DNA of 64,000 bases, from assembly GCA_039621445.1 (NCBI GenBank), contig CP154957.1, positions 17,368,595 through 17,432,594 of the forward strand, written 5' to 3'. Both the position numbers and the translations under genes were made by a program. The notes beneath the pieces were generated by a model. That model was not told the origin of the DNA. It saw only the letters and a program-made list of their open reading frames with translations, and made no database searches. This document shows, piece by piece, positions 33,101 to 43,603 of the stretch (position 1 is the stretch's first letter; every line of letters starts with the position of its first letter). The stretch comes from Euglena gracilis. Lineage: Eukaryota > Euglenida > Euglenophyceae > Euglenales.

Positions 33101-35886
33101 GCTCTCTTAAATGAATGGGAAACAACTTGGATGAAAAAAATTCGAAAGCATCTGTCAGAGGAATCCATCAGAATTCACATCAAAAAAGTGTTCACTGGAG
33201 GAAATATGATTATGCTTAAATTCGTCAGGAAAAATCTGGATGGCTTCTTAAAACGGAAAAAATCCCTGGAAAAAATTTTGTCGTCCAGAATCGAAAAAAT
33301 TTCCCGCAATTTTTTATTGTTTTAAGTTTTCCCCCCCTCCGGTACGCACAATTGTGCTCAGGGCGAAGAGAAGCAAAAGAAAATCTGTGCCAGAGACGCA
33401 AATGGAAAATGAAATGACACCCAAAACCATCGTCAGGAGTGCGAGAGTTAAATGGAGCAAAGTGGGCACCTGCCCGACACCCGTCACGTTGGACCCAACT
33501 GCGCAGAGGACGTGGATTTCAACGAGACAGGGGGGACCTACCCCCCCCTCCCCGGCGCATTGGCCCAGGCCATGTTGGCCCCAGCAGGCCAGGGGTGAAC
33601 TGCGGCGGTTTTGATGCGTCCAATGTCAGCGAACAGTGACAAACATATTCTGGGTTGACCACAGTGGTCTGGCCCCGGTGGCGGACGGCCCCCCGCCCTC
33701 CCACTGGGGGGCGGCCCCGCCGGCCTTCGTGCTGCCCGCCGTGGTGTCCCAGCGCCGGCTGCGGCGGCAGCTGGAGGCGCTGTGGGCGTCGCGGCACCCC
33801 ACGCTGGTCCCCACGCCCCCGCGCTCCACCCCGCCGTCGCCGCCGCTGACGCCGTGGGAGAGCTCGCGGGAGTTGGCGGGGCTGCGGGTGCTGGTGGTGG
33901 ACAGGCAGGGGCTCCGCCGCCTCACCCGATGCCTGGGGACAGCGACACCCTGACCGTGCCCGGTGTGTTGCTCCAGTGTGAGACCGCGGTCCAGCAACGC
34001 CGTGCAATTTTTTTGGAATCGATATGGAGTGACTGATTGGTGTCTGAGTTCTGAGTAATTCATTCACCAGTCTATGGCATGCAGGGAGGCAACTTCATTT
34101 TGCCATCTTGTCAATTGTCGGTCTCGACACAAAAATCTGGAAAGCAAATGTAAGTCAACAAATGCTCAGATGTACAGAATTTGGAATAAAAATGAACAAA
34201 AATTCCGTTTCGGCTTCAATTTACAGTTTGAGGTGTCTGGGTTTTAGGTTCTCTGATGTATTGCAAAATTTACCAAGGGTGTCAGCAGCCTTAAACTACG
34301 CCCCCCCCCCCTCTTGGCGGGGCAGCAAGCGATAAACACACCCTATTGGGAGTTTCAGGGTTAGGCAGGGTTACCGTTATTGTTCAAAAAGGCATAAGGT
34401 TCACTGCAGGCATAATGAGCACAAGGTTATGGCTTGGGGATACTGTCAAGGTTTCGGGCGAGGCCTGGATTAACAAGACATAATCTTTATAAATTAATTT
34501 ACATTCCCCTCAAGTTTTCACCCGCGGTCTCCCCTCACTTCTGGCTCGGCAGATTTTCACGGTGGGGGGGGGTGGGCGGTGTGGGTGGTCTCGCCCGCCG
34601 CCCCGCAATGCGGTCCCCGGCCCTCCCCAGCGGGCCCCTGGCGGGGACGTCAAGGTGAACCGGATGGTGCTGCAGGGCTTCCTGCGGCGCCTGGAGTGCC
34701 ACGGCGACGTCTGCAGCAACGGGGCCGAGGTCTGGGCCCCCCAGGAGCAGTGGCTGGTGGTCGGCTGGGGGCGCACGATGCGATGGCACGGTGCCATTGG
34801 GCCGAGGCAGCAAGAGAGGAAGCCCCAGGCGACAAGGTGGTGGTGGCCACAGATCAAAAGCATTTCTGCCAAGATTCGATGTTTAAGGGCAAAAAAAATT
34901 GAATATATATTGAATAAATTACACAATACGCAAGCCGATGGTACTCCCAGGAGAAGGATGCTAATGCGGCATCTCCCTTGGTCCGAGGAGGATTTCCACA
35001 ATCCCCCCAACCTTCCCCCACTCCTCTTGCACACAGGGATCTTAACAAACCAATCTTAACACTCCATTGTGAGATCCCTGGGTTTTTCATGGCTGGCATG
35101 GCTCTGCTGATCAATGATCAATTTGCTTGCATGTGTCTGTGCATTAGATGTCTTTTCGAAAGCATGAATTTTGTACCTTTGGAGACCGATTCCAACGATG
35201 CCCACGTTCCACACCAAAAACTCAAAAAAGTATTCCTAAAAATACAGAAATCTGCCCCGAAATGCGAATTCACCCCAGTCAGAGTCGCTTGCTGGGTTTG
35301 GCTCCCGCTGCTGTTTCCCGCACTTTCGGGCCGAATGATCAGCCCCCCCCCCCCTCCTCCCCAGGCCGTCGAGGCCGCCGCCGCCCGCAGCTACGACGTG
35401 GCCATCCTGGACCTGCAGATGCCCGTCATGGACGGCCTCGACGCCGCCCGCCTCGTGCGGGCCCTGCCCCCGGTGGCCCCTGCACCAAGAGCGATGTGTG
35501 TGCCCCGCATGTTCCACGTGACTCTCACGCGGCGTCGCGCGCTTCGCACGCGGTGCACGTGGTGTGGAAGGCAGCCATTCTCCCCTCCACAGACGTAAAC
35601 CCCGGCGTCTGTCAAATTTCCGCGGTCTCGAACCCCGAACTTGGAGCCCGCCACACCGGGTCACATGACGGTGCCTGTGATGTAACATGGGTCACGCGTG
35701 ATGGCGGGGGTCACCGCCGCACACGGAGGCCTCCGGGCGACCGCCCCAGACGCCGTACCTGGTGGCCGCCTCCGCCACGCCGGGGGAGCTGGTCCACAGC
35801 CAGGTCTGCGACGCGGGGTTCGACGCCTTCCTGCAGAAGCCCATCCGCTTCGAGGAGCTGTGCCACGTGCTGGTGGACTCCAAGAG
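26124..35886 (+). CDS. Hybrid sensor histidine kinase, copy B (multi-exon)
   Basis: Proposed exons: 26124-26361, 26752-26971, 27600-27694, 28390-28477, 29651-29700, 29865-30092, 30275-30499, 30680-30937, 32523-32641, 33665-33900, 34631-34729, 35365-35472, 35750-35886. They encode GAF, HisKA, HATPase_c, a pseudo-receiver without phosphoacceptor Asp, and a complete receiver ending FLQKPI, which carries the conserved Lys. Key motifs are SHELRTPL (split by an intron), [40 protein letters not shown] and LDLQMP. The predicted role is a phosphorelay sensor: autophosphorylation on His, then transfer to the receiver Asp. The ligand of the GAF domain cannot be read from the sequence. The start at 26124 (MDSRPPP) is only the first in-frame Met with exon-like composition. 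The end is open: a donor at 35887, or a stop at 35963-35965 if the reading continues. Confidence 0.87.
26752..26971 (+). CDS. Copy B exon: GAF middle part
   Basis: Seventy-three codons plus one base after GGAG|GCGGCC. Contains [17 protein letters not shown] and [12 protein letters not shown], matching the GAF pattern in which Asp-Asp-Val precedes Pro-x-Phe/Arg and AGAP. The donor seems to be GC (CCCGG|GCATTT) and joins in phase to 27600. Confidence 0.72.
27600..27694 (+). CDS. Copy B exon: GAF C-terminal part
   Basis: After CACAG|AC it reads [18 protein letters not shown] then [11 protein letters not shown], closing the GAF fold. Joined to the previous exon it gives [20 protein letters not shown], the spacing expected for GAF. 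Confidence 0.8.
28390..28477 (+). CDS. Copy B exon: linker and start of HisKA
   Basis: After TTTCAG|GTGGCC it reads [17 protein letters not shown] and FIAKVSHEL plus one base of the next Arg codon; donor CTCC|GTTGTC. The first half equals the separate 36-bp exon of copy A, so the intron there is absent here. Third positions are more A/T than in neighbouring exons. Confidence 0.85.
29651..29700 (+). CDS. Copy B exon: His[10 protein letters not shown] segment
   Basis: A short exon after CTGGAG|GC. The two bases complete the Arg codon begun at 28477, giving [19 protein letters not shown] across the junction. It is easily missed because it is only 16 codons long. The 3' border (GGG|GTCGGC at 29701) could be further right, since the frame stays open to about 29790. 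Confidence 0.8.
29865..30092 (+). CDS. Copy B exon: second HisKA helix
   Basis: Reads [14 protein letters not shown], then [19 protein letters not shown], and ends GYEMAE at GAG|GTTTGTG. Nearly identical to copy A. The acceptor lies at 29850-29864 and is not pinned down. Confidence 0.88.
30093..30134. repeat. GT microsatellite at the 5' splice site of copy B
   Basis: Starts as the donor itself, GAG|GTTTGTGTGTG, at the same intron position as the CA/GT repeat of copy A at 10580-10635. Confidence 0.88.
30275..30499 (+). CDS. Copy B exon: HATPase_c N, G1 and F boxes
   Basis: Seventy-five codons from CCAG|GATGCG to CAG|GTGAGT, phase 0. Carries [30 protein letters not shown] and TLFQPYAQ in one exon, which copy A splits in two. 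Confidence 0.95.
30680..30937 (+). CDS. Copy B exon: G2 box and start of pseudo-receiver
   Basis: Eighty-six codons from GCAG|GGCAGC to AAG|GTACCC, phase 0. Carries [13 protein letters not shown] and FHFTAAVPL, then [20 protein letters not shown]. The ATPase and pseudo-receiver parts are continuous here. Confidence 0.95.
31230..31310. repeat. Inverted GGGGGGTC(G/T)ACCACCCCCC motifs in copy B intron
   Basis: Two near-palindromic C/G-run pairs centred on GTCTACC and GTCGACC. A related pair occurs at 31770-31830. No coding signal in the rest of this 1.6-kb intron. Confidence 0.6.
32523..32641 (+). CDS. Copy B exon: pseudo-receiver acceptor strand
   Basis: After CCCAG|GTGCAT it reads [16 protein letters not shown] and [12 protein letters not shown]. 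Ala replaces the phosphoacceptor Asp, as in copy A. The donor seems to be GC (TTCAG|GCACC), in phase with CACAG|T at 33665. Confidence 0.8.
33665..33900 (+). CDS. Copy B exon: pseudo-receiver end and first strand of receiver
   Basis: Reads [23 protein letters not shown] and RRQLEALW, then a Ser/Pro-rich linker and [11 protein letters not shown]. The 3' border is unclear: no GT donor follows VVD directly, and a GC donor further on (near 33946) would add a loop like that of copy A. Confidence 0.8.
34631..34729 (+). CDS. Copy B exon: receiver helix 1 and strand 2
   Basis: Thirty-three codons from CCCCAG|CGG to GCCGAG|GTCTGG. Reads [18 protein letters not shown] and DVCSNGAE. Confidence 0.85.
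35365..35472 (+). CDS. Copy B exon: receiver phosphoacceptor strand
   Basis: Thirty-six codons from CCCCAG|GCCGTC to CCCCCG|GTGGCC. Contains [19 protein letters not shown]; the Asp of LDLQMP is the phosphorylation site. Confidence 0.95.
35750..35886 (+). CDS. Copy B exon: receiver C-terminal part
   Basis: After GCCCCAG|ACG it reads [16 protein letters not shown], then [20 protein letters not shown]. The Lys of QKPI is the conserved receiver Lys. It may end at AAGAG|GTGCAC, or read on to a TAG at 35963-35965. Confidence 0.85.
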
Positions 35887-35965
35887 GTGCACTGCGTTGT
35901 GGGTCTGGAGGGTTGGGTGGCCCAGGGATAGATGGGAAGCCTTTCGGTTTGGAGGTCGGTGGTAG

Positions 35966-37414
35966 GGGGGAACCCCTGGATGTTGGGAGGGGGTGTCCGG
36001 ACCTCCGTGGCAGGTTCCAAAATAGTGAATTGTTTCCTCTGGCGCTGTGCGCCGGAAAGCAAGCCATAAATGCCCTTTTCGCCGGAAAACACGCAGCAAA
36101 TGCCCTTTCCCCGAACTTTTGAGCACATTGCACATTTTTTGATGTTTTGGTGTTTTCCACCAAAACATGTGTTCAAAAGATTTCAAAAAATTAAGCATTT
36201 TTGTGTTTTTATTTCAGACTTTCTGCCGATTTTGGCCTTGGACCCGATTGCCTTTGACAGTCCACAGAACCGAATTGAAGGGTTTCGGCCCTTTTCGATG
36301 TAGGGGTGGGGGACGTCGACTCACCCCCCCCCCCTCCCTGTTGGGAGGGGTCTGGACCCCTCCCCCCTCAAGGCTTCCCAGACATCCCTGGGGAGGCCAT
36401 CCAAGCAGGCAGCGGTGCTCAGGAGCCCAATTGTTGTCAATTTTAATTCCACACGGGTTATTTTCCTGCCAAATACGTTGACAACGGTACCGGCTGCACT
36501 GCAGTGCCGCTTGTATGGCAGTCATCCCTTTCAATCAACGTGATGCAGTCTGATGCAGTCTCCCCAAAATGTTTCATGGGCCGTCCCCCATCCCTCCTGC
36601 CTGTGGCGTGCAGGACCCAGTGCCCCAGCTTGTGCCCATCGTCGTGCCCCGGCAATTTGGACCCGCTGGCATCGGACATTCGTTCCGCGCGGTCTCCCAA
36701 GCTGGCCCCACCCACCTGTGTCGAGGGCAATGCGAATAATGACTGACAGGGAGGGGGTGTCAGCTGAAGTGTTGGGCACGTCAAAAGTTCACAGGAAAAT
36801 TTTATATGCGGGCAAGTCAATCGTTCGGTAATCAACTCAAAGTAATGAGCATTTCGTATTCTGTGTTTTTTTCTGAGGTTTTTTTTTAACCTCCTTCCTG
36901 GGATCCCGGGAATGTCTTAGAAACGAGCCTGGCCTTGATTTCATTTATGAAGCATGTATATTGAATTGCAAAAGAATTCATCTGGCGCATCAAAACCTTG
37001 TCCTCCTTCCATCTTTTCCAACTACCTCAGCTCCCAGGGGAGATGGCGCATGCCAGGTTCTGCTTTCTTCTGGTGCTCAGTTGCTCAGTTGCTGCCCACC
37101 AGAACAATTTATATTTCTGCTGATCATTGCTCCCTCTTTGCTTCTTCCTCAGTGTTTAATGATATGGAATCGCGTGTCTTTGGTCCATGAGGGATGAGAA
37201 GTTTTTTTTCCCTTTAGGCCTAGGCACTTGTTTCATTGAATGTGCTTTTTTTCCATGAAGGACCACCCCGCACCCCCACACACCCTAATGTCGAAAATTT
37301 CATTTCAGCAAAGAGTCAGAGGCGAGAGGAGCCAGGGGCGAGGGCTGCGAAGGCTCCGTGGTCGCCCCCCCCACTCTCGGCCAAAACAGTGTTCTTGGTC
37401 CGAAACTGTGATTA
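35966..37414 (+). other. Region after the copy B receiver, nothing recognised
   Basis: Lower G+C, short open frames only, no codon signature like the kinase exons. It would be an intron if the tail exon at 37415 belongs to copy B, otherwise 3' flank. Confidence 0.4.
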
Positions 37415-37790
37415 GGGCGAAGGTTTGCGACCCTTTCGGTCGCGGCCTCGGCCCAACCCCGGTCTCGAAACGCGCCCGCCTCCTCCGCCGCGTGCCCCCC
37501 CCCCCCCGCCGCCCCCTGCCGGTGACGCGGACGGCGCCGCGCCGCACGACGCGGGCCCCGCCACCCCGCGGGCGGTCACGCGCCGGGCCTCCACCCACCT
37601 CAAGGTCCTGTCCAGCCTGCGGACCACCGTTGGCCTCGCCCCGAAGGCCCCCGGCCCGACCCCCGCCAAGGCAGCCGCGCCACAGAAGTCCCCCGCCCCG
37701 CCCCACTCGCCGTCGTACAAACGGCCCTCTCGCGCAGGCCGCAGCCGTGGCTGCCGACATGGGAGTCTGCTGGCAAGGCTAGCGGGATGA
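37415..37790 (+). CDS. Candidate C-terminal exon, Pro/Ala/Arg-rich
   Basis: One frame ending in TGA at 37788-37790 has almost only G or C in third positions for more than 80 codons, like the kinase exons. It reads PATPRAVTRRASTHLKVLSS, then low-complexity Pro/Ala/Lys sequence. ATTAG|GGCGAA is a possible acceptor. It may be the disordered tail of copy B or part of another gene; the phase from 35886 does not match directly. Confidence 0.4.
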
Positions 37791-38490
37791 ATGTTTTTCC
37801 AGTGACCGGCGTGAAGGTGGTTCACTGGGACTTTTAATCCCCAAAACCTTCCAAAAACGTTGCAAATTTTGAGGTTTTTTTTGGAATTAAATCAGCCTAA
37901 ATACACATTAAAACCCCAATTCCCACCACGGCGCGCAGCGGCAGAGGATTTTTCCATTTGGTGGAACCCTCTTGAAAGGGACGGGAATTGAGAATTATTT
38001 GGGTGGGAAGCACCAAAAACCTCACTGACCCCAAAATGACACTCCATCCACGATACCATCAACTTTCTCCAAGTTGAATGTGTTTTCCCAAATGATACAA
38101 CCACCAATTGGGACCGGACTTCAACAGGCTTCTGCTTAAAGACCCTGGGGGAGTACACTGGCCAGCCCTTTTGCCGTCGAGTGAAAAAAGCCATTAGCTA
38201 GACCCCCCCTCATCTGGAGTTTCGGGTGTACTCTCCACCCCCACAATTTTTCCTACACCCTGGTGCAACCTCAAATGCCCCAAAAATCACCGCCCAGATT
38301 CTTTCAATTAGATATTTTAATATTTTCACAGAAAGTTTCCCGGCTTCAGCGGCCCTGCAGCCTGGCCGTGCCTCTTCAACATTGTCAGCCCCGCGCCAGC
38401 CCTGTCCCTGTGACCGGGCGGTGCCTCCACGAGCATTAGTGTGACAAACTATCACCGGTCCGACGCCGTACCAACAGCATCCACCTCAGC
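37791..38490. other. No recognised feature
   Basis: Moderate G+C sequence without a supported gene or repeat. Confidence 0.4.
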
Positions 38491-38497
38491 GCTTCGG

Positions 38498-38622
38498 TGT
38501 TTGTGTGTGTGTGTGTGTGTGCATGTGTGCGTGTGTGTGTCTGTGTGTGTGTCCCTGTGTGTGTGTGTGTCTGTGTGTGTGTGTGTGTGTGCGTGTGTGT
38601 GTGTGTGTGTGTGCCTGTGTCC
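38498..38622. repeat. GT microsatellite
   Basis: Interrupted GT repeat of about 125 bp. Codon-like G+C-rich sequence precedes it, as at the kinase donors, but no domain is seen there. Confidence 0.93.
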
Positions 38623-39548
38623 TGTGGGTACGTTGGTGGGTGGAAAGTTTATATGGTGTGGCGCATCCTTTGCCAGCAGATGAAGTCCACCCCACTTCTC
38701 ATTGTGTGTTACCCCGATTGTGGCGTTTGAAGCAGAAGGTTGGTTTGGTCTTTCTAATCAATTGTGTCCTCGTCCATGTTCAAGAAGGCCACTGAAGAGT
38801 TCAATATTTGCCCCAAGAAGGGAGAAACCACAAAAAGGAAGAAATTATGGGATTCTGATTTCCGGCAAAAAAACAACCGTAATAACAGAATGGTTTTTTG
38901 TGTTCTTTGAACTCCATTAATCCAAAAGGTTAACTTCAGCACAGAAAAGCAGAATAAATCCACAAAAATTTGCTTTGGGAAGCAACAGAAAATTTGGAAA
39001 GCAGAAAAAAAATGAATAATGCTTTTGAAGCATAAAATTATCAGGCATTTAACAGGTATGTATGTTTCGTTGTTTTCCCTGATGCTGTGTGGGTGTTATG
39101 GGTCAGTGCTCGTGTGTGGTGGACCGCTGCCCTCCCCGGCCCTCCCGCTCCCCTTTGGCTCTCAGCCGCTCCAATACTGTCCTGTTGCATAGCCCACCGC
39201 CCTATCAACTGGGCGGTGGATCAACGTCTGGGTGTGTTCCCTGCTGCTGCTGCTGCTGTACCCGGGTGTGCTGTTGGCCGCCTCTGCTTTGCTTTCAGCT
39301 TTCCCCTTCCCACGGGTATGAATGTAGGCGCATGCACAAAATGATAATCCACACTTGCACGTACACCCCACCGACACGTGCACCCTCCCGCCCGACCCAC
39401 TCACACCTACACGCACACACGCAGACATCCACACCCACACCCACACACATGCACATACACACAGTGCCCCCATCCACCAACCCACAAGTGCACGCACACG
39501 CATACAATGACCCGCAATAATCCAGATTCCTTGCGTTGCGTTCATTTC

Positions 39549-40304
39549 TAAACCCCCCATTTATAAACACTCTCCCCCCACTTGCAAACCCCGCCCACTT
39601 ATAACCCCCCCCGTGGACCAACCAACCAAACCGGGACTTATAACCCCCCCCCCCCTGGGGAAGAAAAATGAAAGCCGCCGGGGACGATTTTCCCCCAAAA
39701 CCTAATTTGCCTAAATTTGCTGAAATTTGCCAATTTGGTGGGGTTTCGGGGTCATTTTGGGGTGTCGAATTTTCACCAGCAATTCCGGGACCTATAAACC
39801 CCCCCACTTATAACCCCCCCCCCCTTCGGCCGACCAAACCGCTTCACCCCCCCCACCCCCTCAACTTCCCCTTTCACCCCCCCGTCCCTCCCCGTTATAC
39901 CCCCCCCCCTTCCCACACCCAGATTTCCCCCATTTTCCTAATTTGCTCCCCTTCCCTGAATTGCAACACCCAGCTCCACAATTGCCCCCCCCCCCCGGTC
40001 CTACCAACTCCACCCTCCCCCCTAACCCCCACCCCCCCCCTCCCCCACCCCGCCCCCCCCATCCCCCTACCCACACCATTTCCCTAACCTCCCCCTTTTA
40101 CCCCCACTCTCCCCCCCCAACCCCCCATTTTTTTTTTGCGATTTTTTTTGCCCCCCCCCTTTTGAAAGGTTTGCCCACTTTTTACCATTTTTAATTTCCA
40201 ATTTTCCACCCCCCCCCCCCCCCACTTATAACCCCCCCCCCCTTCGGCCGACCAACCAAACCGGATCCTATAAACCCTGGGGGGTTTATAAGTGGGGAGG
40301 TTTA
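39549..40304. mobile_element. C-rich inverted-repeat element
   Basis: The left end TAAACCCCCCATTTATAAAC and the right end, reverse complemented, TAAACCTCCCCACTTATAAA are similar. Between them CACTTATAACCCCCC and GGCCGACCAA(CCAA)ACCG recur, and 39830-40240 is almost free of G on this strand. No clear target duplication, so transposon status is tentative. Confidence 0.55.
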
Positions 40305-43300
40305 CCAGCTTTGGTACCCTGGCACTGATGATTGGGTGGCGGCATCCTTTTTGTGGTTAAAAAATGAATGTTGTCAGAACGCACAGCCCGGTCGGTCATG
40401 TTGGTCAACCTTTCGGTCCGTCAGTCAGCAGATCGTACCCCCCCCCTCCCGGCGTTCTTGACCCGGATCAAGTTGGGCCCAACAGCAGGGGGGAAAATAA
40501 CCGGGGGGGGGGGCTCGTACCTGACGTCTCTTGAAGGCCCCTGCCCGCCGCTACAGCGACCCGGCCGTTTCCATTTCCCATCGGCTGCTCTCTGCCAAGC
40601 AATCCATTCTGCCCCGGGACGGCCAGACCCCCCCCCCTCCCCCAACCCCCGCGTCTTTCGCCCGGCAGCGGTACACCCAATACCACCTGTGAGATGGTTG
40701 CCAAGGTGCGGAAAGGTGCGGAACGGCGCAGCCGTTGCCTGAAATCAACAGGGGCGATGTGTCACCAATCATCCCACCGATAAAAAATTCGCTGGATATC
40801 TCCCAAGTGAATTTCCAGCGAAAGTTTCAACAATTAGGTTGCGAAAATGCTTTTTAAAAACACAAACAGAAATGGAAAATGTTCAAAATTCTCAGCATGT
40901 GGAAAAATGTGAATTGCAAGATTTGGATTATTCAAAAAAATTGCAACAATGTGCACCATGTTGAATCAATGACAACTTAACCCAAAATTAGAAGACTGAC
41001 CCCCTCCCCCCCGACAGTCCGCCTTTGCAAACTGCCTGGCCATTCCAAAGTAATACACAGGTGGATGGCACTGCGTCTGCTGGGACTTTCCTGTTGCTGT
41101 GCTGCCCCACCAACGACCCCCGCACACTTCTCTTCATTTCACCCCTGCATCATTCCGGTGCACCACAGTTGACCTCGAAGCTGTCTGGAGCTTTTTTCCC
41201 ATTGCTGCACCTTTCAGTCTGTATCAACTGCAAAGCAGAAACCGAACAACGGTAAACAACCGTTGTGGTTTGAGAGCCCTTCCTCCACGGAACAGTCCCA
41301 CTTCCCCGCTGTGGCAAATTAATCAAAATAACAGCTTCGGGCCCCTCGCGTGTCTGGGCGTCGCTGAACCGCTGCCCGGCGTTGAGCCACCACTCTGTCT
41401 TCCCCTCCCTTACGACACTAGGGCCCCGCTCAGGGTTCGATATAAGGAGCGTGAGCGGGTCAGCTGATCATTTCTTGTAAAACTTTCCCTAGGAAAATCG
41501 ACGGTTTGGGCGGCATTTTCGGCCAGCGTTCCATGTCGGACCGACAGTTTCCATTTTTTCCATGCCATTGTTTTCCTCAGGTTCGGATTCTCTATCTCTC
41601 ACCTCTGTTTTCTGGCCCTGCCCCCCCCCCCCTGCCTTCCTGCCCGGCTGCTCACCGCAAGCGTGAGCCGCGACGCCTTGCCCTGCCGCTTCTCCTGACC
41701 ACTGGGAGTTGGCGGCCGGAGCCCGCAGCAACCCAAAGCACAGGTCAGGGTGCCCGCAACAGGGAGCCCACTGCCACACCACATCGTCGCCCCATCCGCA
41801 ATGATGGTGATGTTACGGTGCAAGTTGTCGCATCCAAAGATAGAGAACAATGCCGGCACGTGTGCATGCCAGAAGAATTATTAGGTGGTAACCGGGGAGG
41901 GGGGGGTTGGTGTCAGTCGATAGATAGTTGGGCCTCTGCAGTTTGCACCACAGACCAAGTTCCACCCCCACACTCCCACACTGCCACAAGAACTTGGAAT
42001 TTTTTTTTACAGGAATTCCCCACCGCTTCCTCTTCGAATAGTGGCCTCGGGGTGGGGGCCAACGCCCCCTTCTTGTCCAGGGGGGCAGTCAGGGGAACCA
42101 ACACATGAACCCTAAGCCCTCCTGATCTCGGATCCCCTCTCCCCCCTCGGACATGTGTTCGAGAGCTGGCTTGGGGGGACCCACTGCTGGCAGCCTTTTA
42201 GAGTCCGCAGTTTTGGACCTTGAGGGGCACTATTTGTGTTAACCCCAATAATGAAAATGACGAGTTGAATGCTTGGAGGGAACGCCTCATTGGCATTCAG
42301 TTAGTTTGTTCACCAATAAATTTTTCAGTTTATCATCTGTCCACTGAGAAAAATTTATGGCCACCTGTGCCCACCAAAAATTCTGTGTTCACCCAAAAAT
42401 TTGTCCAGAAGGAAACGAGGCGCAGAAGGTGCAAACACGAGACAGATAAAGGAGGAATGCTCACATCCAACAGTCGCCAATGGCTGGCGGGGAGCACTGG
42501 GCTTCGTTTCCGTCTCCTCTGCCTTCTGCCGCCCCACCGCCAACTCACTTTCACCCCCCCCCTCCTTCGAACTTTTGAGGCGGCTCTCAAGCGCCCTTCT
42601 GGCTGGTCACCGCCCTCTTTCCTTGGGCTCCTGATGGTTTCAGTTTCTGGTGCTTTGAGGTCAACCATAGGCATTGTATCTCATGGCCCAGAAACAAGCC
42701 CCCCCCCTCCACCCATCCACACGCACCTACCCCGGTGTGTCTTTGGTGTCTTTCGGAACGGAAGGAGCCGACTTACCTCTCTGGCACCTGTGAGGGCTCA
42801 TGCGAATCGGCCCAAGGGGTTCACGTTCCATGCTACCCGACTGTGGCGCTGATCTTTGTTCCCTGGCTTGCATTTGCTGGACGTTCGGATGAGCGGCGTA
42901 CCCCCCGGGGCGGTGCCCATCTCCAGGCCTCTGCCTCACCCGCCCCACGCATTTGCTTCCCTTGCTGCGGTGTGCCTTTGACGCGCCTTCTGTCAGGCCC
43001 GGCCCAGGAGCAGGTGTCACCTCATAGGTCATCCGCTGGCGGTGTGGTGCCACTTGGGCAGCGGCTCTCCGGTGCGGGGGGAGTCGCAGTGGATGTGTGT
43101 GGTGTGTGTTGCAGGTACCCCATGCTCATCCCGACAATATTGCGCCTAAAAAGATTGTTTCTAACGGGGAGGTTGTGATCACACAGTCCCAGTCGTGGAC
43201 AAGGGGGAGAGCTAAAATTCGCGTGAATAGACCTGTAATAAATTGTCGTAAATTGTCGTAAAAAACATAATAACTGCTTGGCACTGTGTTAGATTGCAAC

Positions 43301-43580
43301 TAATTTTTGGCCAACAATTGCCAAAATAAGCAAAAATGGCTCAAAAAGTGGTAAATTCATGAAACCAACCAAAAGGGGGTCAAAATAGTAAAAATGCCCC
43401 AACAATTTTTGGCTGATTGTCGTGGATATTTATCAACCTCTCCCCAACGCCGATGGAGCAGTTCCATGTGACACCCAACAACCATTTTCGGGGGGTGCGG
43501 CCGAGACCTTGGGGACCGTGCATTTTCTCCATTCCATGGGATGCATGCGCACATCGGGCCCACATTTGACGCCCCGGGCG
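40305..43580. other. No supported gene
   Basis: Mixed sequence with several C-runs. The motif GGTTCGATATAAGGAG, which is the end of the 405-bp MITE, occurs once at about 41436-41451. Short open frames on both strands are not recognised. Confidence 0.4.
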
Positions 43581-43603
43581 TTTGCGGATGGCTGTCTGGT
43601 CGG

